NCBI GenBank assembly: GCA_905194705.1
Contig: CAJJTI010000011.1
Location: 1-23,519 of the forward strand
Direction: 5' to 3'
Length of the DNA stretch: 23,519 bases
Source: an uncultured Solobacterium sp.
GTDB taxonomy: Bacteria; Bacillota_I; Bacilli_A; Erysipelotrichales; Erysipelotrichaceae
Shown: positions 1 to 7,639 of the stretch, one piece after another
Layout of the letters: every line of letters begins with the position of its first letter
Numbering within the stretch: position 1 is the stretch's first letter
Translations under genes and position numbers: made by a program
The notes under the pieces: generated by a model
The model's input: the letters and a program-made list of their open reading frames with translations, nothing else
The model's database searches: none
What the model was told of the DNA's origin: nothing

Positions 1-260
1 ACCTAGTTGAAAATACGCGAATAAATGCAGAAGTGGAGCTAGAGTATATGACATTGGAAGAAAAACTAAATGAATTCAAAGCTGAAGGAAGAGAAGAAGG
101 TATTGCTGAAGGTGAAAAGAATAAAGCTATTGAAACTGCTAGAAACTTACTTTTAATGACTGATTTTCCTATTGATAAAATTACTAAAATCACTTTATTG
201 CCTCTAGAAGAAATAGAAAAACTGAAATCAGAGTTAAAAGAGCAAGGTGAATTAAAGTAG
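1..260 (+). CDS. C-terminal tail of an Rpn / PD-(D/E)XK transposase-type nuclease family protein (5' partial)
   Basis: The frame is open from base 3, so the gene begins left of the window and only about 85 C-terminal residues are seen. The tail has a Met-Thr-Leu-Glu-Glu-Lys segment, an acidic/lysine-rich helix with repeated EGREEG / EGEKNK-type units, and a closing helical unit (ARNLL, then DKITKIT, then LEEIEKLK). In this family such a tail follows a PD-(D/E)XK nuclease domain (Rpn family, often labelled PDDEXK_2 or 'transposase'). The catalytic domain is outside the window, so activity cannot be judged. No terminator is visible before the next gene 30 nt downstream. Family assignment is from the tail's look only. 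A start inside the window (GTG at 33) is very unlikely because the frame stays open upstream. Confidence 0.7.
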   Translation, partial: LVENTRINAEVELEYMTLEEKLNEFKAEGREEGIAEGEKNKAIETARNLLLMTDFPIDKITKITLLPLEEIEKLKSELKEQGELK

Positions 261-290
261 TAAATCTAATTTAAATAGTGAAGGGATAAA

Positions 291-1616
291 GTGTTTATGG
301 ATAATAATAAGTTTAAACCAACATGGGAGTCGATTAAAACACATACTGTACCAAAATGGTATGATGATGCCAAATTTGGTATTTTTATTCATTGGGGTAT
401 TTATGCAGTGCCTGCTTATGCACCACATACCTATGAGTTAGGAGAAGTTGATTCTAAAGAATGGTTTGCTAATAATCCATATGCAGAGTGGTATTATAAC
501 TCAATTAATATTGGTAAAGGATCCACATATGAACATCATATTCAAAAATATGGTAAAGATTTTAAATATGAAGATTTTATCCCCATGTGGAAAGCAGAAA
601 ACTGGAATCCTGAAGAGTGGGCAGAAATTTTCAAAGAAGCAGGTGCAGAATATGTTGTTTTGACGACCAAGCATCATGATGGCTTTTGTTTATTTCCTAG
701 TAAATATACTCATTTCAATTCTCTTGAAATGGGACCAAAGAGAGATATTACAGGTGAACTAACTAAAGCAGTACGTGATGAAGGAATGCGAATGGGATTA
801 TATTATTCCGGCCTAATTGATTGGCAATTTGCTAATGATCCTATATTTGAAGATGATGATATGTATGCAACAGCTTGTCCAACATTTGCCTATGCTGATT
901 ATTCCTATAATCAAATGAATGAACTAGTTGATCATTATGCTCCCAGCGTATTCTGGAATGATATTGGCTGGCCAAAACAAAGTGAATATATGATGCCTTA
1001 TTTCTTTGCTCATTATTATAATCATGTACCAGAAGGTGTTGTTAATGACCGCTTCAATAAGATTTATCATGACTTTTTAACAAAAGAATATAAAGCTGGT
1101 TCTGTAAATAGAAAAGAAAAATGGGAAATGTGTCGAGGAATGGGTTTCTCATTTGGCTATAATGCTAATGAAGGCGACGATCAATTAATTTCAGTTAAAG
1201 ATTTAATTTCTTTACTCGTCGAAACAGTCGCAAATAATGGTAACCTTTTATTAAATATTGGCCCTAGAGCTGATGGAACAATACCAGAAGAACAAGTTAG
1301 AAGATTAAAAATATTAGGTTCATGGTTAAAAGTGAATCATGATGGTATTTATGGCACGCGTTGTAGTAAACGTGTATCGGAATTACTGGATAATGGAATC
1401 GAACTGCATTATACGGAAAAAGATGGAATATTAAATGTCTTTGCAGATCATTTACAAGAAGGAAAAAATGAGTTTGTAATCAAGGATTACCATGGCGAAT
1501 TAAGATCATTTGATGCCAGTGTTGAAATGATTTTAGAAGATACAATAGAGGGCTTAAAAGTAATTATTCATAATTACAGTAGTGAAAAATATGTTCTTGG
1601 ATTTACACAAAAATAA
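291..1616 (+). CDS. alpha-L-fucosidase, glycoside hydrolase family 29 (cytoplasmic)
   Basis: 441 residues, a usual length for a bacterial GH29 enzyme without added carbohydrate-binding modules. It hydrolyses terminal alpha-L-fucose from glycans by a retaining mechanism. Counting from the GTG start, His34 (FIHWG), His128-His129 (KHHDGF), Asp224 (FWNDIGW, the nucleophile) and Glu266 (TKEY) fall on the same numbers I recall for the Thermotoga maritima enzyme. All key residues are therefore present. The (beta/alpha)8 domain covers about residues 10-340 and a C-terminal beta-sandwich follows. There is no signal peptide, so it should act on imported short fucosides. AAGGG at 281-285 lies 5 nt before GTG 291 and 11 nt before ATG 297; either start is possible. 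A terminator follows at 1636. No sugar transporter or fucose-catabolism gene lies next to it. Confidence 0.93.
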   Translation: MFMDNNKFKPTWESIKTHTVPKWYDDAKFGIFIHWGIYAVPAYAPHTYELGEVDSKEWFANNPYAEWYYNSINIGKGSTYEHHIQKYGKDFKYEDFIPMWKAENWNPEEWAEIFKEAGAEYVVLTTKHHDGFCLFPSKYTHFNSLEMGPKRDITGELTKAVRDEGMRMGLYYSGLIDWQFANDPIFEDDDMYATACPTFAYADYSYNQMNELVDHYAPSVFWNDIGWPKQSEYMMPYFFAHYYNHVPEGVVNDRFNKIYHDFLTKEYKAGSVNRKEKWEMCRGMGFSFGYNANEGDDQLISVKDLISLLVETVANNGNLLLNIGPRADGTIPEEQVRRLKILGSWLKVNHDGIYGTRCSKRVSELLDNGIELHYTEKDGILNVFADHLQEGKNEFVIKDYHGELRSFDASVEMILEDTIEGLKVIIHNYSSEKYVLGFTQK

Positions 1617-1635
1617 CAATTAAATATATGAGTTA

Positions 1636-1674
1636 AAAGTGAATGGAAAATATTTCTGTTCACTTTATTTTTTT
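1636..1674 (+). terminator. Rho-independent terminator after the fucosidase gene
   Basis: An 8-bp perfect outer stem (AAAGTGAA 1636-1643 with TTCACTTT 1659-1666) continues through two G-U pairs into GAAA/TTTC, closing on a 3-nt loop. Seven T residues follow (1668-1674). It ends transcription from the fucosidase side and separates it from the PnuC-like gene. Confidence 0.85.
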
Positions 1675-1710
1675 GTGGCGTGTGAAATATTTTTGTAATA
1701 AAATTATAAA

Positions 1711-1743
1711 TTGTTGATTTTTATTCAACAAGGGGGATATAAA
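1711..1743 (+). promoter_or_regulatory. RBS-adjacent hairpin, possible pseudoknot, upstream of the PnuC-like gene
   Basis: A perfect 7-bp inverted repeat (TTGTTGA 1711-1717, TCAACAA 1725-1731) runs directly into the SD run AAGGGGG (1730-1736). The loop carries TTTAT (1720-1724), which can pair with ATAAA (1739-1743) on the far side of the SD, giving an H-type pseudoknot. pnuC genes in other Firmicutes can carry small RBS-occluding NAD+-II riboswitches. I cannot match the conserved bases of that class from memory, so only the structure is claimed. Confidence 0.35.
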
Positions 1744-2963
1744 TGTTAGAGAAAATCAAAAGTTATGTAGAACCTAACAAGAAAATAAAAACAGTTGAAA
1801 TTATCGTATTATGCTTATTGATATTAGGTTCAATTATGTCATTAGTAACTGGATTTAGTAGAATTCATGCAAATTTTGGTGAAATTGAATATGTAAATAC
1901 AGTAGAAATGACAAGAGATTATGAAGAAGAATGTGATGAAGATTCTATTTCTTGTGAAGTTGCATATGAAAATGGGGATGCATATCTTGTAAAAATTTAT
2001 TCTTATGAAGAATATGAAGAATTAGATTCCGAAACAATTACAGCTTATGAATATGAAGCAGAAGATGGAACAAAATTATATTTTGATCATGAAAATCCTT
2101 CTGCAGATGAAGTAAAAGCGAAGTACCATGAAATGGTTGCCAATGACTCTATGCCTGTCTTCAATTTAGGCACTTCATTATTTATTCTTGCTTTATCACT
2201 AGGTATAATGCTTGTCTTCTCTAAAGCATTCAGTACTTATGAAAAATGCTGGTTTATGACAATTATGGTACTTGCAACGGTTGTTGCGGTATTATTCCCG
2301 GAAGAAAGTGCAAATGGTGTTAATGGTATTGTCATTATGCTATTGTATCTTCTTGATACATTCTTGAATATTTTATGTGAATTATTAATTTCTAAACAAT
2401 CAAGATACAATTTCTTAGTATCAGTACTTGTAGAAATTACTGAAATTATTGTTTGCTTTGTACTGATGTATCGTTTTGCAACAATTGCGACAACATTATT
2501 CTTCTGGTTACCAATTGATATCTTAAGTTATATTAACTGGTCTAAACATAAGGATGAAGACAGTGACGAATTAACAGCTGTAAGAAGATTAAAAGGATAT
2601 CAGGAAGTATTAATTATTATTGCAATTATTGTCTGGACATTTGTTGTTGGCTATTTCCTAAGTGGTTTAAATATTCAAACAGATTTCTTAAATGGTAATG
2701 AACAATTAGAAACACTTATTACTTATATTGATGCCTGTGCTTCAGCTGTTGGTGTAGCTAACGGATTATTTATTTTCTTTAGATTACGCGAACAATGGAT
2801 TGCGTGGTATATTTGCGCATTATTAGAAGCGATTATTAATATTCTAGCTGGCCAATATGTATTATTAGTATTAAAACTTGGTTATTTTACAAATACTACT
2901 TATGGATATATTAAGTGGAGTAAGTACATTAAATCCCATAAAGAGGAAAAAACACTGTTCTAA
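1743..2963 (+). CDS. PnuC-like nicotinamide riboside transporter family membrane protein with long N-terminal extension
   Basis: 406 residues. The C-terminal part (about 205-400) is polytopic and resembles PnuC: LPIDILSYINW, then REQWIAWYICALLE, then TTYGYIKW near the end, matching the Trp/Gly signature of that family. PnuC proteins import nicotinamide riboside for NAD synthesis. They are usually about 220-260 residues, so this protein carries some 150 extra. These comprise a transmembrane helix at about 19-42, a strongly acidic non-membrane segment at about 43-135 (many Glu/Asp/Tyr, with two Cys around 60-67), and two or three further helices. By hydrophobicity the acidic segment would face outside, which is an inference. 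The SD run AAGGGGG lies 6 nt before the ATG. The efp promoter begins just after the stop. Substrate is unproven. Confidence 0.65.
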   Translation: MLEKIKSYVEPNKKIKTVEIIVLCLLILGSIMSLVTGFSRIHANFGEIEYVNTVEMTRDYEEECDEDSISCEVAYENGDAYLVKIYSYEEYEELDSETITAYEYEAEDGTKLYFDHENPSADEVKAKYHEMVANDSMPVFNLGTSLFILALSLGIMLVFSKAFSTYEKCWFMTIMVLATVVAVLFPEESANGVNGIVIMLLYLLDTFLNILCELLISKQSRYNFLVSVLVEITEIIVCFVLMYRFATIATTLFFWLPIDILSYINWSKHKDEDSDELTAVRRLKGYQEVLIIIAIIVWTFVVGYFLSGLNIQTDFLNGNEQLETLITYIDACASAVGVANGLFIFFRLREQWIAWYICALLEAIINILAGQYVLLVLKLGYFTNTTYGYIKWSKYIKSHKEEKTLF

Positions 2964-2966
2964 TTG

Positions 2967-2995
2967 TTGATAAAAACATACTTAATTGATAAAAT
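2967..2995 (+). promoter_or_regulatory. Sigma-A-type promoter of efp
   Basis: -35 TTGATA (2967-2972), a 17-nt spacer, and -10 TAAAAT (2990-2995) preceded by TGA, an extended -10. Each hexamer matches the consensus at five of six positions. It lies just behind the stop of the PnuC-like gene and would give efp a leader of about 25 nt containing the SD AGGTAGG. Confidence 0.65.
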
Positions 2996-3027
2996 AACAG
3001 CGATATAAAAAGGTAGGTAATATAAAT

Positions 3028-3585
3028 ATGGCAATCGAAGCTGGCGATTTTAAAACAGGCTTAACTTTAATGGTTGATGGCGATCCTTGGGTAGTTATTG
3101 ACTTCCAACACGTAAAACCAGGTAAGGGTGCAGCTATTTTAAAAACTAAGATGAAGAATCTTAAAACTAATTCAACACAAGAAAGAAACTTCAACGCAAA
3201 CACAAAATTTGAACAAGCAATGATTGAAAAGAAATCTGCGCAATTCTCTTATTCTTCAGATGATACATATTACTTTATGGATATGGAAACATTTGAAACA
3301 TATGAAGTTTCAGAAGAACATGTTGGTTTTAACAAGTACTTCTTAATTGAAGGAATGGACGTTATGTTACAATTCTTTGATGGACAAATTTTAGATATTG
3401 TTGTTCCTGATAAAGTTGAATTAACAGTAGTTGAAACAACACCTGCAATCAATGGTGCTCCATCAACTCAAACTAAAGATGCTACAACTGATACAGGTTT
3501 AACATTAAGAGTACCTCAATTTATTGATCAAGGAGAAAGAATTCTTGTTTCTACATCTGATGGCAAGTATTCATCAAGAGCTTAA
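3028..3585 (+). CDS. efp: Translation elongation factor P
   Basis: 185 residues, the normal EF-P length, with the three beta-barrel domains: KOW-like N domain (about 1-62), OB domain II (65-125) and OB domain III (127-185, ending in the typical VSTSDGKYSSRA). EF-P binds the ribosome between P and E sites and rescues stalling at polyproline. The tip loop reads VKPGKGAA with Lys33 at the residue that is modified in this family. The surrounding sequence (DFQHVKPGKGAA) is like Bacillus subtilis EF-P, whose Lys32 carries 5-aminopentanol, rather than the Arg type. SD AGGTAGG precedes the ATG. The stop codon lies inside a terminator hairpin, and an SDR gene begins 22 nt later. Confidence 0.97.
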   Translation: MAIEAGDFKTGLTLMVDGDPWVVIDFQHVKPGKGAAILKTKMKNLKTNSTQERNFNANTKFEQAMIEKKSAQFSYSSDDTYYFMDMETFETYEVSEEHVGFNKYFLIEGMDVMLQFFDGQILDIVVPDKVELTVVETTPAINGAPSTQTKDATTDTGLTLRVPQFIDQGERILVSTSDGKYSSRA

Positions 3586-3602
3586 TTATTAAGCTCTTTT
3601 TT
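3577..3602 (+). terminator. Intrinsic terminator overlapping the efp stop codon
   Basis: A 9-bp perfect stem (AGAGCTTAA 3577-3585 with TTAAGCTCT 3589-3597, loop TTA) is followed by a run of T to 3602. The efp stop TAA is part of the 5' arm. The next gene starts only 5 nt beyond the T-run, so that gene depends on read-through or on a promoter I cannot identify. Confidence 0.8.
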
Positions 3603-3607
3603 AAAAT

Positions 3608-4360
3608 ATGGAAAAAAGAAAAGTAGTATTAATTACAGGAAGTGCTAAAGGTATTGGTAAAGCCATAGCTTTAGAATTAGCTAAGAATAGTTATGATATT
3701 GTCATCAACTATCATCATTCAAAAAATGAAGCTTTAGCATTAAAAGAAGAAATTATCAACTTATATCATGTTAACTGTTTAGCTATTCAAGCAGATGTAT
3801 CAAAAGAAGATGAAGTAGATAAAATGGTACAGATGGTTGAAGAAGAGTTAGGTGGTGTAGATATATTAGTAAATAATGCAGCTATAGATTTATCTAATTT
3901 ATTTCATTTAAAAACAGCAGATGAATTTAGAAGAACACTAGATGTAAATGTGGTTGGGGCGTTTAACTGTGCGTGTCGCGTTAGAAGGCATATGTTGGAG
4001 CAAGAATATGGTAAGATTATCAATATTTCTTCAACTAATGGTATAAATACATACTACCCAATGTGTATTGATTATGATGCAAGTAAAGCTGCATTAATTT
4101 CTTTAACACATAATTTAGCAATGCAGTTAGCACCTTATGTTAACGTAAATGCTATAGCACCTGGTTTTATTGGAACAGAAAATGAACTGGATGGTTATGA
4201 TGAAGAATTTTTAAAGGAAGAGTGTGAGAAAATTCTTGTGGAAAGATATGGCGAACCTGAAGAAGTGGCATATTTAGTAAAATTTTTAATCAGTGATGAA
4301 GCTAAATTTATCAATAATACAGTTATTAGAATTGATGGTGGACAAAAAGGAAGTTGCTAA
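3608..4360 (+). CDS. Short-chain dehydrogenase/reductase, FabG/YmfI-like; candidate EF-P modification reductase
   Basis: 250 residues, a single classical SDR domain. It has the cofactor loop TGSAKGIG (residues 10-17), NNAA (in place of NNAG), the catalytic Ser142 (NISS), Tyr156 and Lys160 (YDASK), PG after the sixth strand, and DGG near the end. It reduces or oxidises a carbonyl/hydroxyl with NAD(P)H. FabG-like SDRs include B. subtilis YmfI, which reduces the 5-aminopentanone group on EF-P. Its position directly behind efp makes that role attractive, but this is an inference from context; a fatty-acid or sugar reductase is also possible. The ATG at 3608 is required because the cofactor strand starts at residue 5. 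No SD precedes it, only the efp terminator T-run, which is unusual here. Confidence 0.85.
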   Translation: MEKRKVVLITGSAKGIGKAIALELAKNSYDIVINYHHSKNEALALKEEIINLYHVNCLAIQADVSKEDEVDKMVQMVEEELGGVDILVNNAAIDLSNLFHLKTADEFRRTLDVNVVGAFNCACRVRRHMLEQEYGKIINISSTNGINTYYPMCIDYDASKAALISLTHNLAMQLAPYVNVNAIAPGFIGTENELDGYDEEFLKEECEKILVERYGEPEEVAYLVKFLISDEAKFINNTVIRIDGGQKGSC

Positions 4361-4375
4361 TACAACTTCCTTTTT
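4344..4375. terminator. Bidirectional terminator between convergent genes
   Basis: A 13-bp perfect stem, AAAAAGGAAGTTG (4344-4356) with CAACTTCCTTTTT (4363-4375), has a loop that contains the SDR stop TAA. A/T runs on both arms let it work for the SDR gene on + and the PLP-enzyme gene on -, whose stop is at 4386. Confidence 0.85.
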
Positions 4376-4385
4376 AAAAACATTA

Positions 4386-5639
4386 TTAAGCTTCTTGAAT
4401 TTTAGTTAATGCAAGTAAGATAGAAAGTTTACCATATTCTAGTGATAAACCACCCTGCATATATAAAGTATATGGTTCAATAACTGGTGCATCAGCACTT
4501 AATTCAATTGTACTTCCTGAAGTAAAGCTTCCACATGCCATTACTTCATCAAATGGATAACCTGGCATTGGGGCAGGCATAACTCTAACAAATGAGTCAA
4601 TTGGTGAAGCTTCTTGGATACCTTGAGCAAATTTAACTAAGTTATCTTTATTACCAAGTTCTACAGTTTGAATAATATCAGTTCTTTGATCATTCCATTT
4701 AGGAGCTACATTATTATAGCCAAGTTTTTCTAACATCCACGAAGAGAAGATAGCAGTTTTAATAGCGCTGTTTACTGCACTTGGAGCCATGAATATACCC
4801 TTGAAGAAGGCATTATTCTGGTTGAAGTTAGCACCTTGGTTTTTACCAATACCAGGAGCTGTCAGTCGTTCAGCAACCATATGGATTAAATCAGCACGAC
4901 CAGCAACATATCCACCAGTGGATGCGATACCACCACCTAAGTTTTTCATTAATGAACCAACAACGATATCTGCTCCAACGTGTCCTGGTTCTTTTGTTTC
5001 TACAAGTTCTCCATAACAGTTATCAACCATGATAATTACATCTGTATTAACTTCACGAATCTTTTTGATGACATGTTCAATTCTGGAAATTGTTAGAGAT
5101 TTTCTTGATGAATATCCTCTTGATCTTTGAATTTCAACAAGTTTTACATTGTTTTCTTTTAAACGGTTAACAATTTTTTCTTCATCAAATTCATTGTCGA
5201 TTAAATCGATTTGCTCATATTTGACGCCATGTGCTTTTAAGGATTGCGTTGAATCACCACATAAGCCAATCATTTCCTGTAATGAATCATATGGTGTTCC
5301 TGTTAAAGAAATCATGGTGTCACCGTGTTTTAATAAAGAAGAGAAAGTTAAATATAAAGCATTTGTACCACTCATAATTTGTGGGCGGACAAGAGAATCT
5401 TCAGTACCTAATACTGTTGCAAAGATTTTTTCCAGTTTATTTCTTCCTTCATCATAGTCACCATAACCATTCATTTCAGCAAAATCAGAATAAGAAACGT
5501 TATTTTCAATGAAAGCAGATAATATTCTATTTGAGTTATAAAAAGAAATTTTATCTACTTCATCATACTTTTCTTTTAGTTCAATATCTGATTCTTCAGC
5601 TAATTTAAGTAAATTTTTATCTATTTTATCTAAAATCAT
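4386..5639 (-). CDS. Aluminium-resistance / methionine-gamma-lyase-type PLP-dependent enzyme (YnbB family)
   Basis: 417 residues from the chosen start. The protein matches the 'aluminium resistance protein' family of fold-type I PLP enzymes, related to cystathionine beta-lyase. Features are SGTNALYLTFSSLL in the N-terminal part, MVDNCYGE with the PLP-ring Asp, and GSLMKNLGGGIASTGGY with Lys232 as the likely Schiff-base lysine. A carbon-sulfur lyase reaction on a sulfur amino acid is expected, but the physiological substrate is not established for this family, and the name comes from a plant-bacterium observation. Start: AAGGAG at 5648-5653 lies 8 nt before ATG 5639, so the in-frame ATG at 5660, seven codons further upstream, is not preferred. 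The gene is single and convergent with the SDR gene. Confidence 0.88.
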   Translation of the reverse strand: MILDKIDKNLLKLAEESDIELKEKYDEVDKISFYNSNRILSAFIENNVSYSDFAEMNGYGDYDEGRNKLEKIFATVLGTEDSLVRPQIMSGTNALYLTFSSLLKHGDTMISLTGTPYDSLQEMIGLCGDSTQSLKAHGVKYEQIDLIDNEFDEEKIVNRLKENNVKLVEIQRSRGYSSRKSLTISRIEHVIKKIREVNTDVIIMVDNCYGELVETKEPGHVGADIVVGSLMKNLGGGIASTGGYVAGRADLIHMVAERLTAPGIGKNQGANFNQNNAFFKGIFMAPSAVNSAIKTAIFSSWMLEKLGYNNVAPKWNDQRTDIIQTVELGNKDNLVKFAQGIQEASPIDSFVRVMPAPMPGYPFDEVMACGSFTSGSTIELSADAPVIEPYTLYMQGGLSLEYGKLSILLALTKIQEA

Positions 5640-5782
5640 TTTGTACACTCCTTCAAACACTCAATATTATCTTACATTTATAAATAAAATTCATTGAAAA
5701 TATTTGTTTTTTTAAAATATAGTTTTTTTAAATCTTAATGAAATTTCGTATACAATTAAAATAAATGAAATGGAGAAAAAAT

Positions 5783-7621
5783 ATGGATAACATAAAAGCA
5801 TTTGTTAAAAATTCAATAAATAAAGATTATACAGCTTTATCCTATGCAATTTCGATTCACAATGATTTAGTAGTAAGCGATGCGATTGGTGTAATAGATA
5901 AAAAGAATAATGAGGTAATTACAGAAGATTGTACATTTAATGTAGCATCAATTTCAAAGATATATGTCACAGTTGCGATTATGCAGTTGGTAGAACAAGG
6001 TAAAATCAAACTTGATGATTATGTAGCAGATCTATTACCTAGATTTTATATGCCTGATGAAAGATATAAAAAGATAACTGTTGAAATGTGTTTGAATCAT
6101 ACATCAGGATTACCTGGTACAGAGTGGAAACATTTCAGTACAAAAGAAATAGATGGTGTAGATTACTATGATGAAGTTTATCATTATTTCTCAGTAAATA
6201 AATTAAAGGCTGATCCAGGAGAATATGCGGTTTATTGCAATGATGGTTTTACGGTAGCAGAATTAATTGTAAGTGAAGTAAGTGGCTTAGCGTATGAAGA
6301 ATATATAAAGAAATATATTACTGAGCCAATAGGAGCTGATTCTACCCGTTTATCTGGTTCTTTAAATTCAGATTATCCTTTAGTAACTGAAGGGGATAAA
6401 CCTCGTGAATTATTGCTTGTGCGTGGTGCAGCTGGTATTACGACAAGTATGAAGGATCTAGTCAAATTTGGACAATTATTCTTAAATAAAAATAGTATTA
6501 TCCGTGAAGAATCTAAAGAACTCATGGCAAGAAAATGGGGTAAGACATTCTTGAAAGAAGATGAAAGATCTGATGATTTTGGTTTAGGTTGGGATACAGT
6601 ATGTTTGAATGTTCCTCATTATGATTTAGGAGAACATGTATTAGTTAAAGGTGGTAATAGTTTCTACTTCTATTCAAGATTAATTATTATTCCTAAATAT
6701 GATGCTGTATTAGCTATATCGGCTACTCATGATACAAAAATAGATGTACAAGACTTAATTCTACATATCTTTGCAAACTATATGTTAGAAAAAGGGATTA
6801 ACATAACTGATTATCAAATTCCAAGTGATGATAATTGTTCAGGTGTTTATGCATCAGCTTTTGAAGTAACTAAAGTGTCAATTAATGGTTATACATTATT
6901 CTTGCATAGTCTTGATGAAGAGAAGAAATGGTCACTAATTGATAAAGCAGAATATTTAAATGAATTTACAAATGTGAAAAATGAAGTTTATTCTTTTGCA
7001 AAAGACAAAAATGATACGTATCTCATGAAAAAAGTTCAAGGCAAGAATATTCCTCAATATATGAAGATAGAAAATCATCCACAATTAAATGATGTATGGA
7101 AAAATAGAGTGGGTAAAACATATATTGTATGTGATGCTACACCATATGATATTGTAATAGGACAAATGTTAATGGCAATTACCGTAGAAGCAGTAGAAGA
7201 CGTTAGTGGGGCAGTAGCTTTATTTGGTCACTATAGAAAAGGTGGTTTTTCTGATAATGGAATGCGTCAAATACTTGTACCATCTAGTGATAGTATTCTT
7301 GATAGTCCACTTAGAACCCCAGCTAATGGTTCTAGAGATCTAATCCATGCAATATTCAGTGAAAAAAATGGTAAAGAATATCTTGAAGCAGCTTCATATA
7401 ATTATGTAGATGCAAGTTCTTTGGAAGAATTTAATGATCAGACATTTAATGATGATTATAAAAATCAAGTTTATCATTTTGAACAATTAGATAAGATGAT
7501 AGAAATACCTTCCTCTCATAGAGTATTAGTTTTAGATAATGAATTTAACTTGTATTATGATAGTCTCGATGAAAAGAAATATAAACCTATCTCAACAAGT
7601 GGTTATATTGTATTAATTTAA
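5783..7621 (+). CDS. Serine beta-lactamase-like hydrolase (class C/PBP-type) with a large uncharacterised C-terminal region
   Basis: 612 residues. The N-terminal half (about 1-335) is a serine beta-lactamase/D-Ala carboxypeptidase-like domain with Ser56-x-x-Lys59 (SISK), Tyr151-Cys-Asn153 (the YxN motif) and Lys289-Gly-Gly291 as the third motif. Such proteins act as peptidases, esterases or amidases; resistance is not implied. No signal peptide or membrane segment is seen, so it is probably cytoplasmic, which is unusual for a cell-wall enzyme. The remaining 280 residues match nothing I recognise and look like mixed alpha/beta with strands. Start: GGAG at 5772-5775 lies 7 nt before ATG 5783; the ATG at 5765 has no SD. 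rlmI follows after 18 nt and is probably co-transcribed. A TACAAT box (5751-5756) may be the -10. Confidence 0.85.
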   Translation: MDNIKAFVKNSINKDYTALSYAISIHNDLVVSDAIGVIDKKNNEVITEDCTFNVASISKIYVTVAIMQLVEQGKIKLDDYVADLLPRFYMPDERYKKITVEMCLNHTSGLPGTEWKHFSTKEIDGVDYYDEVYHYFSVNKLKADPGEYAVYCNDGFTVAELIVSEVSGLAYEEYIKKYITEPIGADSTRLSGSLNSDYPLVTEGDKPRELLLVRGAAGITTSMKDLVKFGQLFLNKNSIIREESKELMARKWGKTFLKEDERSDDFGLGWDTVCLNVPHYDLGEHVLVKGGNSFYFYSRLIIIPKYDAVLAISATHDTKIDVQDLILHIFANYMLEKGINITDYQIPSDDNCSGVYASAFEVTKVSINGYTLFLHSLDEEKKWSLIDKAEYLNEFTNVKNEVYSFAKDKNDTYLMKKVQGKNIPQYMKIENHPQLNDVWKNRVGKTYIVCDATPYDIVIGQMLMAITVEAVEDVSGAVALFGHYRKGGFSDNGMRQILVPSSDSILDSPLRTPANGSRDLIHAIFSEKNGKEYLEAASYNYVDASSLEEFNDQTFNDDYKNQVYHFEQLDKMIEIPSSHRVLVLDNEFNLYYDSLDEKKYKPISTSGYIVLI

Positions 7622-7639
7622 TGAAAAGAAAGGTAAAAC

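Noticed and set aside
1680..1697. Rex-like sequence GTGTGAAATATTTTTGTA before the PnuC-like gene
   Set aside because: Only one half-site fits (13 of 18 bases overall, second half absent). In such AT-rich DNA this is not convincing beside the adhE sites.
5783..6900. True antibiotic-resistance beta-lactamase
   Set aside because: There is no signal peptide, the third motif is KGG, and a large extra domain is present. The general serine-hydrolase family is the safer call.
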